Positions 28,601-41,169 are shown, counted from the stretch's first letter. The stretch: 64,000 nucleotides of DNA from Clarkia xantiana subsp. parviflora (GCA_036873135.1 JAPTYO010000004.1:306322-370321), one strand, 5' to 3'. Numbers and translations: made by a program. Notes: generated by a model not told the origin, from the letters alone.

Positions 28601-30654
28601 TGAGTTTGTATACGACAATTGGGAATAACCTTCAATTTGTCTATGGTACTTCTCCAGTCTTCAACATCATTCCCACGCAAAGAAGCTCCAAGTACTTCAA
28701 TTGCTAAAGGTACTCCCTTGCAGTAGCTTACAACTTCTTTCGATAGCTCGCTGAACTCTTCCTCGGGATAGTGCTCTCTAAAAGCATAGCTACAGAAAAG
28801 TTCGAAGGATTCATCAAAATTGAGTGCCTCAACTTCATATACGCAATCCACTTCAATTGCCTTGAGAAGATCAGGATGCCTAGTGGTTATAACAATCCTA
28901 CTGCCAGACCCGAACCATTCACGTGCCCCAGCTAACTTCTTCATTTGATCCAAATCACTCACATCATCAAGAATGACTAGAGCCTTTTTAGATCTTAGTC
29001 TTTCCTTCAAAATACTGATGCCATCATCGACATTACTTATCGATATTATGCTTTTTAACTTGAGAATATCATCAAGAAGTTGCTGCTGCAAGGGAAGTAC
29101 ACCATTATACCGCTCTGAAGTGACTCTTACATCAGTGAGGAAACTCTTACTGTCAAAAAGATGGCTTAATTGGTTATATACAGCTTTAGCTACAGTCGTT
29201 TTACCAATTCCTCCCATACCTGAGATCCCTACAAACCGCACACCTCCAGACTCAGGATGTAAAAGTTTGTTTAGGACAGGCACTCGAGAGCTCAGGGCAA
29301 CTGGGAATGCTGCAACATGGAGGTATTTCCTATCATTCAATGCAATTGATACCCTTCGTACAATTTCCTTGACAACATGGGCTTCGTTACTGCACAAATA
29401 GACATCAGTGTTATAGTAATTGTGAAATAGTTCATTACCTATAATCCATCACCGAGTATGAACTGATGGAATATTTGAGGCCTCAAAATTACCTGTCAGC
29501 AGAGTTTTGTATAGCCCAGCCAGATAAGTTTCCTGCTTGTATTAAAGCTTCCCTCCACCTATCAACTGTCTCCAATCCATACTTCTCTTCGTGTTTCAGA
29601 AGAGCAGTTTTAAAGATACCCTTTTGATGCCGCATGTCCGAGGGATCAACATGATAAAATACTGGAAGAACCAGTTGTCCCATAGTTCTCCTGCACTCCA
29701 TCATCTCCGCAAGCTCAATAAGACAAAAGGTTGAAAGAGCAAACGATTTGGAGATGACGGCGATGGAAATCCTTGAAGTTCGCAGTGGATGGAGAAGACT
29801 TTGTGAGATATCTTGTCCCCAGGAGAGTGACAGTTCATCCATCATTGAACTAATTCCAGCATCTTTCATAGCATGGTAAAGGTGGCTGGTGAAATTCCGA
29901 CGTGTATCACCTCTGAAGCTTAAGAAGACGTCGATTGCCGGAGATTGTGACACACCCTCGGAACTTTGTCTGCTATTATAGCCAGCAAGTCCAGCATGAG
30001 GCAAGCTATCCTGCTCTTTGATTTTAGTCTCTACCCAACGAACGACATCCCTCACAATCAGGGCCTCGTCGTTGCTGGTAAGATCAGAATCAAACCACAT
30101 TTGAAGCATTAGAAAAGGAAAGAAAATTAAAGTAAAGAAAACTGGGACCATAGCGAATCAAATTACCACAAAGCAAACACGCCCATCAATGATCCTGCTA
30201 CTTCCAAGGCTTCCCTCCACCTCACAACCTTTTCATGACTAAACATTAGTTCATGTTTGGCAAATGCATCTGCAAAACAGTCATTTTGCTTGTGCACAGA
30301 GGACACATCAATATCGTAGTAAATAGGGACAACCAACTGGCCAGTCATTTCCCTTGAACAAACTATTTCTGCAAGTTCTTCAAGACACCATGTCGAATCT
30401 GCATACCCTTTGGAGAAAACCACCATTGATATTCGGCTCCTTTTGATTGCTTGTACAAGTTCAGGCTTGATCTCTTCTCCTTGCCAGAGTCGCTTGTCGT
30501 CCTTGAAGGCGATAATGCCAGCATCAGCAAAAGCTTCGTACAGATAGCTAACGAAATTAGCACGAGTGTCTTCGCCTCTAAAACTAATGAAAACACCGTA
30601 CAAGTAAATTTGTTCTGGATTCATCGTTGGAAATGAAGCTGCTTCTGTAATCAC
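25627..30654 (-). CDS. TIR-TIR-NB-ARC-LRR-C-JID immune receptor, copy 2
   Basis: Tandem paralogue of the gene at 18290-23661 with the same eight-exon plan. Exons (minus): 30654-30167 (TIR-A), 30074-29493 (TIR-B), 29389-28279 (NB-ARC, exactly 1111 nt in both genes), 28152-27877, 27806-26892 (LRR), 26569-25961 (C-JID), 25873-25809, 25714-25627; 4134 nt, 1377 residues. TIR-A: LYGVFISFRGEDTRANF, STWCLEELAEI. TIR-B: DVFLSFRGDTRRNF, STFCLIELAEM. NB-ARC: GISGMGGIGKTTVAKAVY, KKALVILDDVSDL, GSRIVITTRHPD, GVPLAIEVLG, LKMHDLLRDMGREIV. LRR: FLSLESLDLRKNKFRSLPDTI. C-JID: DWCGNVFLPGNKIPDWFDD. The C-JID exon carries a Lys-rich insertion (MKRPIRKLDKKPAESE) that copy 1 lacks. It ends DGPRKRRRSAMD, a compact basic tail. 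All exon phases agree between the copies. No disabling change is seen. An R2 repeat lies in intron 5. Confidence 0.9.
26625..26860. repeat. dispersed repeat R2, copy in TTNL-2 intron 5
   Basis: The words accatgagcaacaaatctgatacttcg, tgtttttgttgcttaaaacgccaattttaatg and gggatactgaatatcaaccttttaaatctagga match the copies at 47.3, 12.1 and 10.3 kb. Copy 1 of the TTNL lacks it at this intron, so it inserted after the gene duplication or was lost. Confidence 0.6.
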
Positions 30655-32048
30655 TCAGGATACACCAAGAGGATATATTTTGCTTCTGTGCACTGAACTA
30701 GAAAAAATATGTGTAAAACCATAAACCCATATAACAACCATTACCCAACAACTAAGCTAAGCAGAGCATTTTTTAAAGGTTTTTAGCGTGTGAACGGTCA
30801 AAGTGCTGGTTTGAATTCAAGGGTCCCAAAGAAAGACAAGGATCCTTTAGTATTCGCCAACTAACGAAAAATTCCAGGTAAAGAGTACCTGAACAAGCGA
30901 ACGCCCGAGCCGACCAAGAACTTCCTCCACGAGCGCAGTTGACGGAGCTGAAGGATGAATTTTGTCTTCGGAAAAATCTCTGATTTGCCATCGCAGCCTC
31001 TTGAAATTGAAACCACCCTCCGACGAGTCGACGTCAAATTTCATCCTTCAGCTCCTTCAACTGCGCTCGTGGAGGATTCTCTGCTTCCACAATCTGGAAG
31101 CCCTAGAGCTAGCTTCTCAATAAGAAATTGGATTGAACTGATTTTGGCACCAATTCTTTACCCAAAAACAGCCAGTAGGATTAATAGTTTTCACCCCTAA
31201 AGTATGGAGTTAAAAAAATTTAACCCTTCGGACAAAAAAATGATTTTTCGTTGTAATGTGGATGATAAGTTGATAACATTACCTGTATTGCAGAAAAAGA
31301 TTACTTTTCAATGAAAAAAAAAACAAAAAAAAACTAATGAGAATCTGAGTCTGGATATAAACACAAAGAGAGAAACTGAGAAATTTCAATCAATCCATTA
31401 ATTAAAAAAACTAACTTTTACAACTACATATCGAAAACTAAAAAAACTGAATAACTTCCCCTAATTATAAACTAATTAATTGTCTTTAAATTATGACTAA
31501 AACCAGTAAACTAAGCTAAGACATGAAACTGAGCTTTAACGCAGTAAACACTTCCAAACTTCAGTGGCAAGTCTTCTATCTTCAACCTCAACTAACTTGC
31601 TTCAGCTTCAAGTTATAGTCTACTTTTAATTCTCTGGAACTCGAAGGCTTCTCCATTTGATCAATCATCTTTCTGTAACTGTGAATTGGTTTAGCTGATC
31701 AACAACACTTACATATGTAACATGAGATTACGTTCAGAAGGAATGTGATTTCGAACTAAGACGCCTTATTATTTTTATATTACTTTTTAATTATAATATT
31801 TAGTATCGTCAACTACTATCATTTAGTGGTAAAAAAACTACTATTATTTAATATTTAAAACAATTATTTAGACACTTAATTAGTCTATTTTATGATATCA
31901 TATATATGTTTATATTATTCTTAAAAAAGTGCTAAATATATTTATCTAGATTTTAAAGATAAATTAGTTGTTAAAATAAAAAAAAATCATTTTAATAATA
32001 TAATTTAACTCAAATAAATTAATTTGTTATTTATTATCTATATAATAA
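30655..32048. other. TTNL-2 leader/promoter and intergenic
   Basis: Leader and promoter of TTNL-2, including the 40-bp inverted repeat described separately, followed by AT-rich sequence without a gene. A plus-strand frame at 30955-31200 crosses the inverted repeat and is not supported as coding. Confidence 0.45.
30924..31075. repeat. hairpin-forming inverted repeat in the TTNL-2 leader
   Basis: Left arm 30924-30962 and right arm 31036-31075 are inverted copies (39 and 40 nt) with one mismatch and one 1-nt indel, separated by 73 nt. The left-arm sequence (cctccacgagcgcagttgac...) has a single diverged homologue at 24020-24055 upstream of TTNL-1. The right arm is therefore an inverted duplication private to copy 2. 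Confidence 0.85.
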
Positions 32049-32057
32049 TAACATAAA

Positions 32058-32819
32058 CAATTAAATATATTTTTCATACAACATGTTTGACTTAATGTAC
32101 TTTTTAGTATAATTTTTTTTAATATACTTTTTGTTCCAAGAGTTTGAAATTTGATGAATTTTGGTACATCTGTTAGTTGGTTGTTAGTTTTGGTCATTAA
32201 ATGATATTTGCAAGTCACATAACTCAGCCTAAACTTTAATTTTGTTCAATTTAGTCCCTCAAATACATCTCTAGCTTTATTTCGTTTCATTTAGTTCTAA
32301 AATTTTAAAATCGAACCCAATTGAACCCAATCGAACCCAACTAAACTCAATTGACCTAGCCGGATCTAGCCCTAGGCTGGCTAGGTCAATTGGGGCCTAA
32401 TCTCAAATTGACCCAGTTGGGGCTAGGTCAATTGGGGCCTAACCTCAAATTGACCCAGTTGGGGCTAGGTCCTAATCAACCTAGCCAGACCTAGCTAGCC
32501 TAGGGCTAGGTCCGACCCTGGGCCAGTGTCGGATGGATCTGGTGACTCGATTGGGCTAAGTCCGTCTAGGTCAATTGGGTTCGATTTTGAAATGTTAGGA
32601 CTAAATTAAACAAAATAAAAGTTATGGATGTATTTGAAGGACTAAATTGAACAAAATCAAAAGTTTCAGGTAGGTCACTTGACTTGCACATATCATTTAA
32701 CGACCAAAACTAACGGATGTACCGAAAGACATTAAATTTCAAATATTTGGTGCTAAAAATATACAAACATAAACATTCTGTACCAAAAACCATATTCGGT
32801 CAAACATATTCATTTAATC
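32058..32819. mobile_element. Mutator-like foldback MITE, 9-bp TSD TAACATAAA
   Basis: A 762-bp inverted repeat with degenerate tips (aattaaatat...catttaatc). TAACATAAA is repeated exactly at 32049-32057 and 32820-32828. The arms match the 8138 and 14360 elements (catgtttgac, cttgcacat, tttagtcc). The centre, 32340-32570, holds direct and inverted repeats of a caattggggcctaa...gacccagttggggctaggt unit, making this the longest member. Confidence 0.85.
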
Positions 32820-32828
32820 TAACATAAA

Positions 32829-34926
32829 TCAATCATATCATACCTCATATTGCGTATTGTGATATTTTACATTCTTACACAGCAAAACACTGTAATTATA
32901 CTAACCGTACACCGGAGATTACAATTTAACTCATTGGGCGGCAAGGTTATTCTTATTTCTTATCTCATATTAAACACCCTTAAAATAATAATAATGATAA
33001 TAATTAAGTGATCTGTCATGTGATGGACCCACCACCCTCACTAGTCACTTGACTGGTCCTAGTGTCCGCGTAAAACAAACTTCCAAATTGCAACTAATCT
33101 GTTATATTACTATATATATATATATATGGTCAACAACATCTGCTGTGAAACATATTATTACCAAATAAAAAACATCTGATATGAAAGAGTTGATTAGGTG
33201 GTACCGTACATTAATTAAACAATAACAAACAACGCGTTGAAATCAGTATTATCATTTTCTTTGGTCTGATTCGTTTTCGGCTGTAAATTAGACAAATTTG
33301 TAAAATTGCTCCTAAAAGAACAAAGAAATTGTAAAATGACCCAATACTACTTGCTGTCTAAGTTTCTTCTGTTTTCTGCCCTTAACTTCGCTTGCAAATT
33401 CGAGTTTTAAAATGCATGTTCCATGATCAGTTCTGTAAGTCATCACTTGGCATGATCTTTTTTACGGTATTGCGTGTAAAATGATCTGCAAGACGAATTA
33501 GACGGGATCATAAACAGAGGCACAATAACTCGTTGATTAACGTTGATTAAAAAGAATGCCGATGAATTGACGACGCATTGAGGAAAACCTAGATTTTAAG
33601 GTTAATAATATCAAAACTTAATAACTAAGACTGCTAAAAAGAGTTTATATAGAGAAGGCTAAAACCCTAACCCTAGCTAATTCCGAAATTAACAAATAAA
33701 TCCAACAAAAACTGACAAATTGCAAAAAAAGACCCCGAAGAAACATAGAACTGCGGTTTTAACCGTTTAAATGGAGGAATTTGGCAACGTCAAACCCCAT
33801 AATTTACTATGGATCTTGCTCAAATCGCCGTTTCCGCTTGAAAAACTCTATTCGCACGGCAAAATACGACACTTCATTGAAAAACTTCATTATATATATA
33901 TATATAAAGGTCAATTACCAAATTTTCTGTTAAAATTAACAAAACCGCATGAAATGTAAAAAATACCCTATTGTAATATTTGAATTAATAAAAAGTTTAA
34001 TTAATATAAAAATGAAATGACAAAAATACTCATGTACATAATTTAAACCTAACCCAACTCCGGCCACCACCACGGCTCCGGCCGGCCACCACTCACAATT
34101 CCGACGACCGCCGCCACGGCCCCAATTGGGGCCAAATAGGAGCCACCGGCCCCGATTGGGCCCAAATCAGAGCCACAAAGATCTGATTGGAGCTCGGTGG
34201 CTCCGATTTGGGGCCACAGAGTTCCAAATCGGAGCTCTGTGGCATTTATATATATATATAGTTCGATTAAACGATATATAACAAAGAATAAATATCAGTC
34301 GACATTTTAAATGTATAGATCAATCATAACTTTTTAAATATATATATTACAACGGTGAGAGATTAAGAGGGTAAATCATAAACCAAAACATACATTACGG
34401 CTTACGCCGTGGTAATTGGGCAGTGTTGATTCATTATTATTTGGGCAAGAAAAAAAATCATTCATTAATAGTTAAATACATTATTATTATTATGGTTAAG
34501 TATGGAAGATATATATAGCTAGTGCCTTAATTTAAGGCCTATATTTAATATTTCAATTAATTAATTCATAATTAAACCTAACCTTAATTGACTATCGAGT
34601 TTCTAGTTTCTACTTATAAAGATGGTAAACATTTAATGGTCCTCTGACCTAGTGATTTTTACAATTTTGATCCTTCAACAGTTTTTTTCCTTTCTATGAT
34701 CTGATTATTTTTATTTTGTGTCAATCTTGCCATTAATTTCCAACTCTAAATTTTTTTGGGCTTTTCTTATATATATATGCAAAGACACATACTTCTACTA
34801 TTTTTATTGCTAACTGTAACATAAAAACATCTTTAAATTAGAAGAGGACATGTAAATTCCCCTTTATGCAGATATAGATTACAATAATAAATCAAGCAAA
34901 AGCTCAATTCACTAAGAAAACTGATC
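32829..34926. other. intergenic, repeats but no gene
   Basis: AT-rich with (TA)n at about 33115-33127 and 33890-33904. 33480-33960 resembles 59570-59960 (see that entry). 34060-34245 is an isolated GC-rich patch with repeated, partly palindromic gccaccggccccgattggg and tccgatttggggcca words. No coding signal is found. Confidence 0.45.
33480..33960. repeat. degenerate dispersed repeat shared with 59.6 kb
   Basis: Both places show the same order of words: an aattcgttgatt-like start, gaggaaaa, aaaccctaa, aacaaataa or aacaagtcc, acaaattgcaaaaaaagaccc, gatggaatttggcaa, ccgtttc, gaaaaac-ctattc and caaaa-cgacac. They look like remnants of one retroelement-type repeat. No coding domain remains. Confidence 0.4.
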
Positions 34927-37900
34927 TCAGTTTTGCAGTTTGCAAGCTGCAATGGAATCAAGAAGCCATGAATTGCTCACTGCTTTGGATCCAGTAGAAG
35001 CAGCCACTGCCTCAGCATCAGATTTGCACTTATTGTTTCTCGATTCCAACTTATCATATGCAGCCTCGACGTTATATACCACAAAGGTCGAAGAACCGAG
35101 CTTCTCATCTCCACGAACAGGTTTTCTGTGCAAGATTGTGCCTCCAGCAGCATTTATAATGTCTTGTAGGTACCCTTTGTATGAAGGATCAAAGTCCCCC
35201 ATGAAGTAGAACTTGGCCCCATCGAAAAGCTTTGGTTCCTTCGATAAACCGCAACAAATATAAGTTTAAGATGAGGTAAAAGAGTGATTAGAATGTGTAA
35301 AAAATGAGTAGACTTACCATATTGAGAGCTCTTTGCCTTCCGAGTCTAGGGCCATTCCTCATGCCATGAACATCAACCGTAATTTCGTATTTTTCCTCTT
35401 CGACGTGTTTCATGGCTTCAATACAAGCTCGTATCCCTGCATTAAGCAACCAATAACTTGATCATGAAGTTAACTGCATTTTGTTTTCACAGATGATTTG
35501 ATTACAAAAGATCAGATAGAGTAAGAGCGGTGATGTTTAGTTCTTACAGTCAACATTAAGTATCCATTTTCCTTCCAGAATACCCATCAGGACCTTGAGT
35601 GTCCTTTTGCAAGCTCCGTTTTCATCCGTCGAAGCTATAACATGTGTGACCCGTGAATCCCATTTTTGCAGCACGGTTACTTTAGATAATCTCTCAAACT
35701 CAGAAACAAGATCCTGCAGTTCATCCAATCAGACTAAGTTTATATACTTCTTAATTCGGTACGGGTTTTCATTTGAAAATGCAAAAAAAATTATTACCCT
35801 CTCAGCAGTTGTAAGAGTTGAACAGCAGAGAACCATCTTGTCGTGTGGCAGATTTTGGTTCTGATTCCTAATTGTGCTAGTTTCCTGCTTCTTTCCAACT
35901 TGGGTAGAGGAATTTCTTGGCTTTCTGAAACAAAAGGGGATACAAATTATTCTAGAAGTTTAATCATGTAGAGGACAAGCTATTTATAATGGATTATTAA
36001 CCACTAAGAAATTGTTAACATACTCTTTCGGGTTTGGATGTTTCCTCGTTTCTTGAGATCCAAGCATTTCAACAGGTAGTTTAGAAGAAGCATGCAGAGG
36101 GCACAGTATAACAAAATTGACCTGTTTGAATGAGGCAGAAAGAGAAGTATGAGCCACAGAGAGTAATTTTCTAACTCTAAGCTGAGGAACAAGCTTAGTC
36201 CATGATTCCATGATCCATATATACTTACTGGGTCCCATCGACATTGAGGGGTCAGTTTTGCACAAGGAACATGAAAGCTCTTTCGACAACTTTTCTCAAA
36301 ACATCCAAGTGCTGCACCTTTGAGTCCACAGCAGCAGCATTTGATTCTCTTACTTCTAGCCAGTTCAGCTTCAAGATTAATAGCTTTATCATCTTCAAAG
36401 TAGACGTTCGGGGCCCTACAAATACAAATGATACGCTCAGCTATACTTCAATTGCAAATTTTGAACAATATGAGTTGTAAATGTGCAATTGTTGAAACAA
36501 TGAAGGCAGAGCATATTTTCTTTGAATGTTATATAAACAAGAGTTACAAGACCAATCAAAGATCAAGCAGCGGGAAAGGAAGGCACAAATTGTGCAATTC
36601 AAGTTCTTACCACTCAACACAATTTTTATGTGAATGTATGACTCTGGCTCCTCCACCATGATCTATTGAAACAGGTGTGCCATCACAGTAGTGTACCATC
36701 TCACCAGATTCCTGTTAAATTGTTTACCATAATTAGTTCAAGTGTTCAGCCCAATAGAAAATCAATTTATCGAGTCAACTGAGGGACAAGAGGAGATTAT
36801 GTAATGCAGAAAACAAGATACTACCTTTGAGCAGTCTGAAGAATGACAGAAAGCACATTTAATGAAACGGCTGATGTTCCTGCATTTATTCAAAACTTGT
36901 CCAGCAGATGGTGGATGAGCCTGTCCAGCACCAGTTGACTCTTTATTGCATGTTTGATCATCTTGAAGTTGCTTATTTTTTGTTTCACTACTGCCACGTC
37001 CCTTCAATATGGATGGCCTCCCTTGATTTGTTGGGAAGGACAAGGAGGAGGCTTCATGGTTTCTACTTTGATTGGGAGTGTTAATATCTTCTAAAACAGA
37101 TGCATCCTCTGCATCATCTATCTTTCTCTTCTTTGAAGGTGCAAGACCAGATCTCTCAAGTGAAAAACTGACCTTCGAGACTTTTCCAGACTTCTTTGCA
37201 GCAGCATTATCAGCATCACCAAGAAGCACAAATGTCTCTGGGGAATCACTCTTGGTTTCCACTTCAGAAGTACCTCCACAAACATTACCAGATCTCTCTG
37301 GCTGCTTTAAACTGATAGCAGAACCAGCTTTCTTGCTCAGTCGACCTGTTCTTTTGACAGTTGATCGACCAGAAGCATGATCAATTTTCTCCTGACCACC
37401 AGTTTTAGGTAGTTTCTTCCGGCTCTTAGTCTTGACAGACTTCTGAATTTTTTCACTTGCATTTTGGACTCTCTTTTTCGATTTATTCAGAACTTCAGCC
37501 TTTCCATTGTTAGTTTCTTCAGCTAAAATTGCATCATCAAGAGCAACTTCCAACTCCATTTCTTTATCGCTCAGATCCTGGATAATCAAACTGTTACTTT
37601 TGCAAAATCTCTGAATCATCTTTTAAAAATTAAAACTCTCAACTGGTAAAGAAAAAATAGAAAATAAAATTAACCTGGATTCTTAAAGGACTCGGACATA
37701 GTTCAGGGGAGCACGGCTTCTGAGTCCATTCAAACATTTCACTATCGTAAAGTCCCAAATCGGCTGGCTTCCCATCAACTTCCTTCTGCATAATAAGAAA
37801 GCACAGTTCAGAAGTAGTTCAGCGGTGAATTTTCGCTTTTCCAATGGAATTAATTAGAAATAAGGAGGTCTTGTACTCACAAAAGACGGACACTGCATTT

Positions 37901-39228
37901 CATCATCGGAGTCCTTAATATCACTGAAAGCTGGAGCTGTGGGTGTTGCTGTGTCTGTAAGCTGATAGTTCTCCGAACGTTGACTAGATTTATCTGCATC
38001 TTGATCCTCTCTCAACCAGAAAAAAGGCCTAAAGACAAGTTCATCATTTTCATTTACTTGAGGCTTCTCTGTGGGTGCAATCATACTATTCTTCAAGATA
38101 TCACCATTTACTTCTCGTAAAACAATATCGTGATTTGCAGGACTGGTAGACATCTCTGCGGATTGATAAAGTGTAACTTGAACCCTCTTCTTTGTTGGAC
38201 ATGAAGGCTTTGCAGAGACTGGGAACGGATTTTCCAGGTTGGAGTTATTTGCTTTCTTAGGTGGTCTACCCCTTTTTGATCTTTTAGTTACTTCCATAGA
38301 AGATGCTCTCTCAATGTCTCCATCTCCTTTCTTAGTGCCATCGTGTTTATTCTCATCATCTGTAGATTGAAATGGTATTTCAATTACTAACATATGCAAA
38401 TTACAGTCGTCAAATAGACAGCCATTGATTTCATAAATCACAGGTTGAAACAAATTCATGCAAAGATTCAAGAACCCATCTCTTCGGTAAGGGAACACAA
38501 AAATACATGCGGGGAACAGAAATTCACCTGATAATTTAGTCGTGTGTGGATTCTGAGTAACAAAAATGTTCATTCCTGAAGCAGCTTCCATTTTCTTGTA
38601 TATACTGACCAGGTTATCCATATGAAGAGCAGGTCTAACCTCTGTAAAATTAACAAATTTATCTTGTTAGTTAACAAGAATGTGGGTATAAGCTTAACTT
38701 CTCACACAATTCACCTATTAATTCAGGAAGAAACAGTACGGTGCAAATTAATTTTGAACAGTCCATTATATAATCGAGAACCACTATCTTACTATACTAA
38801 TTATAGGTTTCAAAAGGCGAATAAGATTCATCAAGATAGAGTAAAGAACTTACCTCTTCTACGATATGGAACCTTACAAACTGGACAATTGGAATCTGAT
38901 TTCATCGATTTCATAATACACGAGCTGCAGACAAGCCAATCGACAGCATTAGAAATCTAAAAGTGGGAAAATGTCCACCAATTGAGCGTACATCAATCGG
39001 AAAAATAGGCTGCTTACTTGCAGAATACATGGTTGCATGAGAGCGAAGCAGCAGAAGTCAATAGGCTCAAGCTAAAACATCAACAACAACAACAAACAGT
39101 TCATGAGACCATTCAATCGGAAGAGAAATAAGCAATATAAGTATATATAGAGAAAGTAGAGAGGGGCAATACCAAATTGGGCACTTCAATTCTCTACCCA
39201 TCCTCTCTAGATGGTCCAGATCCGCCAT
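34927..39228 (-). CDS. BRCA1: BRCA1 orthologue: RING, ePHD, tandem BRCT
   Basis: Nuclear E3 ubiquitin ligase partner of BARD1 acting in homologous-recombination repair. Fourteen exons (minus): 39228-39173, 39071-39018, 38924-38854, 38641-38528, 38359-37881, 37785-37675, 37577-36825, 36711-36611, 36415-36229, 36121-36024, 35924-35798, 35713-35548, 35436-35318, 35238-34927; 2748 nt, 915 residues, close to Arabidopsis BRCA1. N-terminal RING: LKCPICLSLL, SCNHVFCNSC, NCPVCKVPYRRR, then HMDNLVSIYKKMEAASG, which is BRCA1-type rather than BARD1-type. The middle is Lys/Ser-rich with basic clusters (KRSKRGRPPKK, PSKKRKIDD), likely nuclear-localising, and a conserved-looking DSEMFEWTQKPCSPEL. Extended PHD from CAFCHSSDCSK through VHYCDGTPV, HSHKNCVEWAPN, CCCCGLKGAALGC, FHVPCAKL to CPLH. 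BRCT1 KMVLCCSTLTTAER...KWILNVDW; BRCT2 FYFMGDF...SNSWLLDSIAACKL. No lesion is seen. Confidence 0.93.
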
Positions 39229-40001
39229 TTCCAGGTGCAGTTGTAGTTCTTCTTCGAGTGTTTTCGATGATTGCAGCAGCTGTGAAGATAATCAGGGACG
39301 GATTTGACGATGGTCTAGAGTGAAGATGGATTTATGAGAGACGAGTGGAACGGATTGTCATGGAAGCTTTGTAATTGCTTTGTGATTTGAATTTTGAGCC
39401 GCCATCAATTACCCGCCCTCCATTGTTTGTGGCGGGTTCTGCAACTTTTTTCATTACGATCCCTGCCACGTGCAATAGACGACGCGTTAGAGATTTTATT
39501 TATTTATTTTCTTAACCATAAATTATTCAATACAACGGTCCTACCACGTGGCATCAACGTGGTGGACCTTCGATCAATCGGGAGTTGACATGTGGCACTT
39601 TATCTGATTACATTGCCACATGTCAGCTTCTAATTGGTCGAAGGTCCACCACGTAGATGCCACGTAGTAGGTCCGGTAATTGAAGAATCTCTCATAATAT
39701 TGTGGTCAACATATAGTTTGAGTGAAGATTATTCTAATTTCTATGTAGTAACTATGGAGATAACACTAATAGGAGTGATGATCCCACATTAAAATTATTC
39801 TAAGTGTAGATTAATTATATTACAAATGATCATATAGCCTCCTAATAAAGCCCTTAAAATACTAGCGGGATTATTTTTAACCAATCGACTCCATGTACTA
39901 CCTTGGAAAACAATTAATAGGATCGGAATGTAATTTTTTTGAGTAAATTAGCATTGGTTTTTGAGTAAATCCAAGTGTTCTTTCTTTATTTGGATCGATT
40001 C
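39229..40001. other. BRCA1 upstream region
   Basis: Promoter side of BRCA1, with GC-rich sequence to about 39490, then the CACGTGG-containing hairpin (39536-39676) and AT-rich sequence. No gene is seen on either strand. Confidence 0.45.
39536..39676. repeat. small hairpin element with ACGTG motifs
   Basis: Arms 39536-39597 and 39614-39676 are inverted copies (cggtcctaccacgtggcatc... against ...gatgccacgtagtaggtccgg) of about 62 nt around a 16-nt loop. It could be a tiny MITE. It lies about 310 bp upstream of the BRCA1 start codon. No target-site duplication was fixed. Confidence 0.75.
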
Positions 40002-40009
40002 ACTGCTAT

Positions 40010-40423
40010 AGGGATGGCAACGGGTCACGGGTACCCGACCCGATGACCCGCGACTCGCTGGGCGAGTTTGGGTTTGAATTCACGGCGACCTGCCGACCCG
40101 ACCCGAGCTTTCATTTTACATATATATGTATATTATATAAAACTATACGGGTAATATAACACATAGTCAAAATAACAATTATTCTAATGAATGGGGTGAT
40201 TTATATTTGGATTATGAGTTAATTTAATAATTTATGATTTAAATTTGGAGTTGAATTTGGATACGGTAACATAGAATTTAGAATTTAAGATTTAAAATGA
40301 TAAATTATACCTCACACGGGCCGACCGAAAGTGCATGAGACGGGTCCGGGTCGACCATATTGACCCGTGGGACGGATCCGGGTCTGGCGATACCCGGCCC
40401 GACCCGCCCCATTGACATCCCTA
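40010..40423. mobile_element. hAT-like foldback element, 8-bp TSD ACTGCTAT
   Basis: A 414-bp element beginning AGGGATGGCAACGGGTC and ending GACATCCCTA with inverted GC-rich ends (gggtacccgacccg against cgggtctggcgatacccggcccgaccc). ACTGCTAT is repeated exactly at 40002-40009 and 40424-40431, as expected for hAT insertion. The centre is AT-rich and non-coding. Confidence 0.85.
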
Positions 40424-41169
40424 ACTGCTATCAGAGCTTCACGTTGGGTAGATTTTTCCGTGGAGTTTAAATAGAGTGATACAGTAACTTAGAATATGAA
40501 CACTGAATCTTCTGATCTAGAGAAAGTGTTAGAGACATTATTCTTACTGTCACTGAGCCTTGTTCGAACATTGCCAATCTTCTCCTGCTTCATCTTACTG
40601 TCAGGCAGATGAGTAAACTGGATTAGAGTCGAGTTGGGAAAAAAGAAATTATATTTGATTTAAAAATAATAATTTTACCTGCAGAAAGTAAACAACCATG
40701 TTACCCGATTCATTTGATACTATTTAGTATTTATTTCCACATTGACAAGCCTACACGTTAAGTGATTATCACCAATTTACCATCTAAGATATAGAACAGT
40801 AGTAACTGTGTTCTTGCTGATTCATAAGGCTAACGGCAGAGATGATTCTGTTGGTGGTTTGTGTGATATGGAGCTCTTCTGTTTCAAGCTTGATTTCTCG
40901 CTTACCATTACCAATAATGTGGATCCCAGCTTTAATGGGTTTCTATTTCTATTTCGACCACGGGGTAATGCTTCAGAGCAGCATGATCTTCGCGGTGAAT
41001 GAAGGTAGATGTCTAATCTAGCATCTTTGAATGATTTGTTCATAAATCTTAATAAGGAGCCAAAGAAGATGGAATGAGTTACAACAATTATTGTAAATAT
41101 ATTCAGCTTCAACAATTGGAGTCACTTACATGCCCATTTCTAATCCATTATAATTCATGAACCAGAAAT
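40424..41169. other. intergenic downstream of PLA1
   Basis: No gene is recognised; probably includes the PLA1 3' UTR. A 64-codon frame at 40808-41002 and an overlapping antisense frame have no recognisable domain. Confidence 0.4.

Noticed and set aside
34927..39228. BARD1 rather than BRCA1
   Set aside because: Plant BARD1 also has RING, PHD and BRCT, but the length (915 residues), the HMDNLVSIYKKMEAASG segment after the RING and the DSEMFEWTQKPCSP segment fit BRCA1.
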